Shown: piece after piece, positions 58,724-64,000 of the stretch
How positions within the stretch are numbered: position 1 is the stretch's first letter
Layout of the letters: every line of letters starts with the position of its first letter
Source: Lachnospira hominis (ex Liu et al. 2021)
GTDB lineage: Bacteria > Bacillota > Clostridia > Lachnospirales > Lachnospiraceae
DNA: 64,000 bases
Direction: 5' to 3'
NCBI RefSeq assembly: GCF_014287955.1
Contig: NZ_JACOPD010000001.1
Span: 478,628-542,627, forward strand
Made by a program: the position numbers and the translations under genes
Notes under the pieces: model-generated
What the model saw: only the letters and a program-made list of their open reading frames with translations
Databases searched by the model: none
What the model was told of the DNA's origin: nothing

Positions 58724-58915
58724 TCAATTACAAGCCTTTTTTAAATTTTTTGTATTTTTTTCTACCATTGTGCGTGATACCATTATTTCATGTCCGCACC
58801 CTGTGCACTTTAACTTAAAATCAGCACCAACACGCAATATTTGCCATTCTGTACTGCCACACGGATGTTTTTTTTTGAGCTGGACAATATCTCCGACTTC
58901 GTAAATATATTTCAT
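58724..58915 (-). CDS. DUF951 protein
   Basis: A 63-residue small basic protein covering a complete DUF951 domain: YEVGDIVQLKKKHPCGSTEW, GADFKLKCTGCGHEIMVSR. The Cys residues (HPCG and CTGC) suggest a metal-binding zinc-ribbon-like fold. It commonly sits next to rpsF in Firmicutes. The function is unknown. Confidence 0.9.
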   Translation of the reverse strand: MKYIYEVGDIVQLKKKHPCGSTEWQILRVGADFKLKCTGCGHEIMVSRTMVEKNTKNLKKACN

Positions 58916-58947
58916 AAATACTCCATTTCTGCTTATTTAACAATCTT

Positions 58948-59664
58948 TTAAATTTGGGAAAAAACATTTCCCAACGCATCATGTATCAGCAAATCAGCAC
59001 GTCTGTCATATGGAGTTTCTGATTTATTGATAAGTACAAGCTTATTTCCATTGTAATAATCAATCAGTCCGGCTGCCGGATATACACCAAGCGATGTTCC
59101 TCCAACTATCAACACATCAGCTTCTTTTATAAGTCTTACGGCTTCCTGTATATTTTTTTCATAAAGACCTTCCTCATACAATACGACATCCGGCTTTATT
59201 CTTCCGCCACAGCTACATTTCGGAACCCCTTTTGAATTAATAATTGCATCAATTCCATAAAACTTTCCACATCTTTCGCAATAATTGCGAAGCACACTAC
59301 CATGAAGTTCAATGACATGACTGCTTCCTGCCTTTTGATGAAGTCCATCAATATTCTGTGTTATGACACCTTTAAGCTTTCCGGATTTTTCAAGCTCTGC
59401 CAGCTTAATATGTGTTGTTGACGGTTCAGCATCAGGAAATAACATTTTATTTCTGTAAAACTCAAAAAACTCTTCCGGCTTTCTTATATAAAAGCTGTGA
59501 CTAAGAATTGTCTCCGGCGGATATTTATACTTCTGATTATATAATCCATCAACACTTCTAAAATCAGGAATTCCACTTTCTGTTGAAACACCTGCTCCAC
59601 CAAAAAATACAATATTATCTGAATTTCTTATCCATTTAACAAATTCTTCTACATTATTTTCCAT
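58948..59664 (-). CDS. cobB: NAD-dependent protein deacylase (sirtuin)
   Basis: A 238-residue Sir2-family deacylase. NAD-binding GGAGVSTESGIPDFRS, the catalytic TQNIDGLHQKAGS with VIELHGS (His), and the zinc cysteines CERC and CSCGG are present. The longest frame starts at 59697. GGAGG six nt before the ATG at 59664 sets the start. The substrate set (acetyl or longer acyl groups) is not evident. The symbol follows common bacterial usage. Confidence 0.95.
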   Translation of the reverse strand: MENNVEEFVKWIRNSDNIVFFGGAGVSTESGIPDFRSVDGLYNQKYKYPPETILSHSFYIRKPEEFFEFYRNKMLFPDAEPSTTHIKLAELEKSGKLKGVITQNIDGLHQKAGSSHVIELHGSVLRNYCERCGKFYGIDAIINSKGVPKCSCGGRIKPDVVLYEEGLYEKNIQEAVRLIKEADVLIVGGTSLGVYPAAGLIDYYNGNKLVLINKSETPYDRRADLLIHDALGNVFSQI

Positions 59665-59683
59665 GACATGCCTCCAATAGCCA

Positions 59684-60271
59684 TTATTCTTCAACAACTA
59701 ATCCAAGCACAAAACATCCGTTACTATCAAGAAAATCCACTTTTGATTCTGCAGACATTTCACTGTAATCTGACTGTTTAAGTAAAATTACAGACGCATC
59801 ACATTTTGCTGCAATATCATAATTATCACCTGTATGCACAATTACATAATCATACTGCTCAACAAGACAATCCCTGAAATCTGAAAACTCACTGTCCAAA
59901 ATGTCTGCCTTGTCAAACTCCTGAGTTTCACCAGTAAATATAATATCAAGGTTCTTTCGGTTTGTCTTGCATACAAGGTCATGGATTGCTTCATCCTCCT
60001 GAAAATAATCTGTAAATCCTTTAAGATTCTTTCCAAGCTTATATTTTGCAAGAAATATTTCTTCTGAAACATCGGCATCAACAAAGATAACTTTTTTACC
60101 TTTTTCGTGAATTACAGATGCAAGTTTAAATGCCATCAATGGCTCTCCGTGGGTTGCTATTATTCTATAATTTTTATCACATTCTTTAATAATTGCATCC
60201 ACTGTATCACTATAACTGTGATGTTCTGATTCTGTCATTCCCGTAAGTTTATCAACATTTACACTAAACAT
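59684..60271 (-). CDS. Degenerate BY-kinase / CpsD-like protein
   Basis: A 195-residue protein related to bacterial tyrosine kinases of the CpsD/CapB type by its order of strands. The Walker A region reads ATHGEPLMAFKLA and lacks the GK[ST] core. Walker A' is preserved (KKVIFVDADVSEE), as are GFTDYFQEDE and LDIIFTGE (usually LxVLPAG). Walker B is weak (YDYVIVHTGD). The start at 60271 follows a GGTGGTG site. It lies 13 nt after a Wzz-like gene, the standard partner of these kinases, so it may be a kinase-dead regulator of export or assembly. Confidence 0.72.
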   Translation of the reverse strand: MFSVNVDKLTGMTESEHHSYSDTVDAIIKECDKNYRIIATHGEPLMAFKLASVIHEKGKKVIFVDADVSEEIFLAKYKLGKNLKGFTDYFQEDEAIHDLVCKTNRKNLDIIFTGETQEFDKADILDSEFSDFRDCLVEQYDYVIVHTGDNYDIAAKCDASVILLKQSDYSEMSAESKVDFLDSNGCFVLGLVVEE

Positions 60272-60284
60272 CCAAACACCACCT

Positions 60285-61421
60285 TTACTTTTTAATAAAA
60301 CCAATTACTTTTGAACTTGATTTACGCACATTACCAGCCTGCACAATCTCAGGTTCAGGCAAATCATTTATAACATCAGCATCAATTGTTTCATCCTCAG
60401 AAGCAGTTTCCTTCTCATACTCATTTTCATCTTCTGAATCTTTGACAACTTCATACTCTGCTATCGCTTCTTCACCAACATTATCTTCTGTAATATCAGT
60501 TTCTGCCACATCATCTTCTTCCGATTTCACATCCTCAGCCATATCTTTTATGTCTGCATCAGGCTCTGATTCTTCAGTAATTTCATCTTCTGTATCTACA
60601 TCAGCAAGTATATCATCCTCCAGCTGGGCATCATCCTGAATTTCTTCTGATATTTTTCCATTTATCTTATCATCAGACACCATTTCTTTGGTAATCACAT
60701 CGCTGTATGATACCTCTTTTATAGCATCATCGACAACTTCTTTGGTAACAGCCGCATCCATAATTGCCCTGTTTACGGCATCCTGTGCATATGTATCCAT
60801 TTCTGATTTGGCAGAATATTTTCCAAATCTTCTCTCATATTCTGTCTCATCATCAGAATTATCCTCTTCCTGTTTAAATGCACCAATTGCAAATACAACT
60901 ATAAGCTCTATAAATAAACAGATGGCAGCTGCAATTCCCGCAATAACCGCTGTATTTCTATAAAGTCCCGGCTTAAATGAGTTATTGCTCTCATCACCGT
61001 ATTCAAGAACCTGTATAGATGATACAGGCACAATACTTGTTGTTTTTAATGCATTTTTTGCAACAGCATCTACATATGTTTTTGCTGTTGATTGGTCAGG
61101 ATTTGTACATATAAGTTCAATAATATTACTGTCAGGTACAGCTTTAACTGTAAGATAAGATGCAATATCTTCTGATGTACCTGCAGTTTTCTGTGCTGCT
61201 GAAATAACAACATCACTCTTAAATACAATTGCAAAATCATTTTTTAAAGCTCCATTTTGGGCTCTCAGTGAAGCTTCATTGTCAGCCCCCGGCGTCACAA
61301 CAAGTTTTGCTGTTGATGTATACATCGGTGTGATTGTGCTATTTTCAAATATATATCCTGCAATTGCAGATATTATCGTCACAATAATTAAAATAAGTGC
61401 ACATCTCGAAAATTTTTTCAT
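60285..61421 (-). CDS. Wzz/CpsC-type membrane protein with long acidic tail
   Basis: A 378-residue chain-length-determinant-type protein. The first membrane helix (about 7-26) is followed by an extracytoplasmic domain with MYTSTAKLVVTPGAD. The second helix (about 158-182) is preceded by SSIQVLEYGDESNNSFKPG, the usual Pro/Gly-rich segment. Then comes a cytoplasmic tail of about 190 residues, extremely rich in Asp/Glu and ending with a basic SSKVIGFIKK. Ordinary CpsC tails are short. It is upstream of, and probably co-transcribed with, the CpsD-like gene. Confidence 0.82.
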   Translation of the reverse strand: MKKFSRCALILIIVTIISAIAGYIFENSTITPMYTSTAKLVVTPGADNEASLRAQNGALKNDFAIVFKSDVVISAAQKTAGTSEDIASYLTVKAVPDSNIIELICTNPDQSTAKTYVDAVAKNALKTTSIVPVSSIQVLEYGDESNNSFKPGLYRNTAVIAGIAAAICLFIELIVVFAIGAFKQEEDNSDDETEYERRFGKYSAKSEMDTYAQDAVNRAIMDAAVTKEVVDDAIKEVSYSDVITKEMVSDDKINGKISEEIQDDAQLEDDILADVDTEDEITEESEPDADIKDMAEDVKSEEDDVAETDITEDNVGEEAIAEYEVVKDSEDENEYEKETASEDETIDADVINDLPEPEIVQAGNVRKSSSKVIGFIKK

Positions 61422-61439
61422 AAGCCTTTCAAATCTCCT

Positions 61440-62360
61440 TTAGTTGTATAACTTTTCAGGATATTTTCCTTCTGATATAAGCTTTCTGATTGACTCAACA
61501 ACAACCGGTTTATCTTCTTTGTATGTTACGCCAAACCATTTATCATTTGTCTCAAGGACTGAAACATTTGCTTTTCCATCTTTAATAAGCTGGTCAACAA
61601 CTGATGGAAGGAGATATTCACTCTTAATATCACCATCCTTTAATCCACCAAGAAATTCCTTAAAACCTTTCTCAAGTTCATCAAGAAAATCAGGTGTAAA
61701 TCCCCACATATTCATTGAAACATGGCTTGCAGGATTGATTGCAACAACATTTCCATCCTTATCCTCTGCCGCTGCTCCGTCTGCTGTCTTAACAATTCCT
61801 CCGGTTTCATTTACACCTGTAAGATGTCCATCTTTATCCATTACGCAGACACCTCTTGTGACAGCTCCATTATCACTGAGAGTATTTCCAAGAATAAAAC
61901 CTGCCATGCAGAATTCATATTTTCCTGAATCAGCTTTATCTGATACAAGATAATCATGAATAAGCTTAAATGCAGTCTTTCCATAGTAATCATCTGCATT
62001 AATTACAAGAAATGGCTCATTTACAACGCCCTTGCATGCAAGTATTGCCTGACCTGTACCCCAAGGTTTTGTTCTGTCAGCAGGTGCCTCAAATCCTTCC
62101 GGCAAATCATCAAGTTCCTGAAAAACATATTCGACAGGAATTACTTTCTCTATTCTGTTTCCAATTACTTCTTTAAATGTCTCAAATAAATCTTTTCTTG
62201 TAACAAATACTACCTTATTAAAACCAGCTTCCATTGCATCATAAATGGAATAATCCATTATAATCTCACCATTTGGTCCCATTGGCTCAAGCTGCTTGAT
62301 TCCACCTCCAAAACGGCTTCCCATTCCGGCTGCCATAATAACTAATGTAGTTGATTTCAT
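61440..62360 (-). CDS. Sugar nucleotidyltransferase (UTP-glucose-1-phosphate uridylyltransferase-like)
   Basis: A 306-residue nucleotidyltransferase. The N-terminal loop is LVIMAAGMGSRFGGGIKQLEP, and LVINADDYYGK carries the metal-binding Asp pair. WGTGQAILAC and NMWGFTPDF follow. The signature is that of NTP_transferase-fold enzymes that activate a sugar-1-phosphate; the exact sugar is unknown. GGAG then AAGG lie before the ATG. It stands in front of the Wzz pair on the same strand, which suggests a role in a surface polysaccharide. Confidence 0.88.
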   Translation of the reverse strand: MKSTTLVIMAAGMGSRFGGGIKQLEPMGPNGEIIMDYSIYDAMEAGFNKVVFVTRKDLFETFKEVIGNRIEKVIPVEYVFQELDDLPEGFEAPADRTKPWGTGQAILACKGVVNEPFLVINADDYYGKTAFKLIHDYLVSDKADSGKYEFCMAGFILGNTLSDNGAVTRGVCVMDKDGHLTGVNETGGIVKTADGAAAEDKDGNVVAINPASHVSMNMWGFTPDFLDELEKGFKEFLGGLKDGDIKSEYLLPSVVDQLIKDGKANVSVLETNDKWFGVTYKEDKPVVVESIRKLISEGKYPEKLYN

Positions 62361-62398
62361 ACCTTAAATTCTCCTCTGACTCTTTTTGTTTTATATTA

Positions 62399-63199
62399 TC
62401 AATCCTGTTGTGGATAGTAATACCATCTTATAGCTGTAATCTTTCTATTCTGGTCTACATCAAATGCAATCTGTGCAAAATCATCATCTACTGTAGCTGT
62501 GCCATTTTTATATGGCGGTTCAAAATATGTCATCTCAACAATATATGATTCCGCTGCTTCTAATGATGTATTTCCATTAAGATTTATAAGACCATATTCT
62601 ACTTTCCCTTTTGGTTTTACTGTATCTAATGAATCAATTGTATAACTTCCATATAAAAATTTGCCAAAAAGTACGGACTTATCCTGCGAATAATAATTTT
62701 TATTCATGCAGTCTGAATCTCTGTAATAAGCCTTTAATATATCGTCAAGTGTATTTCCAACCCTCAATCCTCTTGAAAATAAATCTTCATCTCTCACGCT
62801 TGCAGCTGCTGTCAAAATATATTCATCTCCAATTTTAGAAAATACAAGCGTCAAATCATTATAAGAATAAATTCTTTCTGAAACATCCGTCTGAGTTTTA
62901 TCCTTTTCCTGTGAATCATAAACAACTGATGGCTCACCTAATAGTACTTTTACCTGTGATTCCGTCATTTTGTAATGAACAGCTCCAACCGTAAGGTCGT
63001 CATATGAAAACTTCTTCGCACTGCTCTGACCTAATGTCTCATATTCTTTCACTGCCTCTGTTATCTCTTCACCATCAGGTGTTATAACTGCCTCTGTCTT
63101 TCTTCCACATCCGACAATACCAACTGCGATAAATGCACCGCATAATACGGCTGCTGTCAGACGTGTACACTTTCTATTAATTTTTCTATACTTTCTCAT
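62399..63199 (-). CDS. Lipoprotein, unknown function
   Basis: A 266-residue predicted lipoprotein. A basic start and hydrophobic stretch end in the lipobox VGIVGC (Cys31). A Thr/Glu-rich linker and two beta-alpha repeats follow, each opening with a SYDDLTVGAVHYKMTESQV-like and a SRGLRVGNTLDDILKAY-like segment. The (M/L)xxxxVxxLLGxP pattern resembles the SmpA/OmlA/BamE-type fold, seen by eye only. No catalytic motif is visible. AAAAGG precedes the ATG. Confidence 0.75.
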   Translation of the reverse strand: MRKYRKINRKCTRLTAAVLCGAFIAVGIVGCGRKTEAVITPDGEEITEAVKEYETLGQSSAKKFSYDDLTVGAVHYKMTESQVKVLLGEPSVVYDSQEKDKTQTDVSERIYSYNDLTLVFSKIGDEYILTAAASVRDEDLFSRGLRVGNTLDDILKAYYRDSDCMNKNYYSQDKSVLFGKFLYGSYTIDSLDTVKPKGKVEYGLINLNGNTSLEAAESYIVEMTYFEPPYKNGTATVDDDFAQIAFDVDQNRKITAIRWYYYPQQD

Positions 63200-63305
63200 A
63201 TTATACCTTTTTTAATATATATACATAGTTTATGTTTCTGATATTATAACACATACCTTAAAATAATTAAACAAAAACACTATAATTTCATAATAACATA
63301 AACGT

Positions 63306-63340
63306 AAAAAAGCTGAAACCCTAATAGGATTCCAGCTTTT
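63306..63340 (-). terminator. Terminator after tRNA genes
   Basis: A hairpin AAAAGCTG...CAGCTTTT with G-T tolerated pairs in the inner stem, followed on the minus strand by TTTTTTACG. It ends the rRNA-tRNA transcript. Confidence 0.75.
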
Positions 63341-63346
63341 CAATAG

Positions 63347-63417
63347 AGGCGACAATCAGATTCGAACTGATGATCAGGGAGTTGCAGTCCCACGCCTTAC
63401 CACTTGGCTATGTCGCC
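63347..63417 (-). tRNA. tRNA-Cys (anticodon GCA)
   Basis: Read on the minus strand, 71 nt. The acceptor GGCGACA pairs with TGTCGCC. The discriminator is T, expected for Cys. The anticodon loop is CTGCAAC and the T-loop is GTTCGAATC. CCA is not encoded. It is last in the tRNA run after the 23S gene. Confidence 0.95.
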
Positions 63418-63450
63418 ATATCTTATTGTATTCATAAATAAGAACAAAAA

Positions 63451-63522
63451 TGACTCCAAGGGGATTTGAACCCCTGTTACCGCCGTGAAAGGGCGGTGTC
63501 TTAACCGCTTGACCATGGAGCC
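63451..63522 (-). tRNA. tRNA-Glu (anticodon TTC)
   Basis: 72 nt on the minus strand. The acceptor GGCTCCA pairs with TGGAGTC (one G-T). The anticodon loop is CTTTCAC and the T-loop is GTTCAAATC. CCA is not encoded. Confidence 0.95.
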
Positions 63523-63552
63523 TTATTAAATTATAAAGGTGCTAAATCTTCA

Positions 63553-63587
63553 AAAGACTGTAAACATGGAAACTGCTTACAGTCTTT
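63553..63587 (-). terminator. Hairpin between tRNA-Asn and tRNA-Glu
   Basis: An 11-bp perfect stem (AAAGACTGTAA / TTACAGTCTTT) with a 13-nt loop, followed on the minus strand by a short T-run. It looks like a partial terminator or a processing signal inside the tRNA transcript. Confidence 0.55.
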
Positions 63588-63592
63588 ATAAA

Positions 63593-63665
63593 CTCCCCGA
63601 GTAGGACTCGAACCTACGACAGCGCGGTTAACAGCCGCGTGCTCTACCGACTGAGCTATCGAGGA
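63593..63665 (-). tRNA. tRNA-Asn (anticodon GTT)
   Basis: 73 nt on the minus strand. The acceptor TCCTCGA pairs with TCGGGGA. The D-arm is AGCTCAGTCGGTAGAGCA, the anticodon loop CTGTTAA and the T-loop GTTCGAGTC. The discriminator is G. CCA is not encoded. It lies directly after the 23S gene. Confidence 0.96.
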
Positions 63666-63834
63666 AAATTTCCTTGAAGAATTGCTCCTTCAAAACTGCA
63701 CATTAAATATATCATCTCACATCTTTTTTGTAAAGTTTTTCTTTACACTGCTTATCCATGTCTTTTCATCCGATTACCTTTAAAGATAACTCTCGTTCTA
63801 TCTCGTTGCGTTTCCTTACAAACCTAACCTCTTC
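63666..63834 (-). other. 23S-tRNA spacer
   Basis: A 169-nt spacer between the 23S 3' end and tRNA-Asn. On the minus strand it has a short hairpin near 63672-63693 (TTGAAG / CTTCAA) that may aid processing. I see no 5S rRNA in it. Confidence 0.6.
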
Positions 63835-64000
63835 GGTTAAGCCCTCGACCTATTAGTATGAATCAGCTCCACACGTCACCATGCTTCCACCTTTCACCTA
63901 TCTACCTCGTCGTCTTCAAGGGGTCTTACTAACTTACGTTATGGGATATCTCATCTTGAGGGGGGCTTCACGCTTAGATGCCTTCAGCGTTTATCCCGTC
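63835..64000 (-). rRNA. 23S rRNA, 3' end (partial)
   Basis: The minus strand reads GACGGGATAAACGCTGAA near the window edge and ends with ACTAATAGGTCGAGGGCTTAACC, the standard 23S 3' terminus. About 166 nt is present and the gene continues past the window. The 3' boundary at 63835 is placed by analogy with the conserved terminal GGTTAAG/CTTAACC pairing. Confidence 0.9.

Overview
The window looks like chromosome from a low-GC, pectin-degrading gut Firmicute of the Lachnospiraceae, most like the Lachnospira / [Eubacterium] eligens group. This is inferred from gene order (gdpP-rplI-dnaB, rpsF-ssb-rpsR, a ywlC-ywlE-rpiB block beside an F-type ATP synthase operon), AT-rich spacers with strong GGAGG ribosome sites, a GlgC/GlgD pair, and two very large wall-anchored pectin enzymes. 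No species marker was searched.

Layout. 0-7 kb: a surface pectin methylesterase, a divergent AraC-type regulator, and a P-type cation ATPase behind a yybP-ykoY (Mn2+) riboswitch with a clear terminator platform. 7-12 kb: a polar amino-acid ABC transporter (ATPase plus a fused binding protein-permease), a small DUF2007-like protein, a branched-chain aminotransferase and an uncharacterised HMGL-type aldolase. 12-19 kb: mfd, pth and the glycogen genes glgD/glgC, all on the minus strand. 19-24 kb, plus strand: murC, then a cluster of DnaA boxes in front of a dnaD-like/dnaC-like pair, then a long-form PRPP synthetase. 24-31 kb, minus strand: a class A penicillin-binding protein, a large anchored protein of unknown function, a methyltransferase and a YwmB-like protein. 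31-38.4 kb: a complete atpZ-I-B-E-F-H-A-G-D-C operon whose c subunit carries a Na+-type ligand set. 38.6-42.6 kb: a DUF402 protein, dCMP deaminase, RpiB, an arginine-phosphatase-type LMW phosphatase, a Sua5/YwlC protein and a cell-wall amidase. 42.7-47.3 kb: a Ser/Thr kinase fused to a degenerate ParA-like domain, a stand-alone ParA-like partner, MecA, and an IS256-group (IS1249-like) insertion sequence with a duplicated right end. 47.3-52 kb: a DUF1858 protein, a ferredoxin and dnaB-rplI-gdpP. 52-57.4 kb: a giant family-9-type pectate lyase with a recent internal duplication, and an Rpn-type nuclease. 57.5-63.2 kb: rpsR-ssb-rpsF, DUF951, a sirtuin, a pseudo-BY-kinase/Wzz pair, a sugar nucleotidyltransferase and a lipoprotein. 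63.3-64 kb: tRNA-Cys, tRNA-Glu, tRNA-Asn and the 3' end of a 23S rRNA, all on the minus strand.

How it fits together. The methylesterase and the lyase would act in sequence on extracellular pectin (demethylation, then cleavage of polygalacturonate), both held at the wall by similar non-LPXTG sorting signals. The rest is mainly housekeeping: energy, replication, wall synthesis, translation and glycogen storage.

Most likely to repay attention: the kinase-ParA cassette, whose kinase appears to start at an AUA codon missed by standard start rules; the DnaA-box cluster before the primosome genes; the Wzz/pseudo-kinase pair; and the Na+-type ATP synthase. Starts were moved from the longest open frame wherever a ribosome-binding site pointed to an internal codon, and each entry says so.
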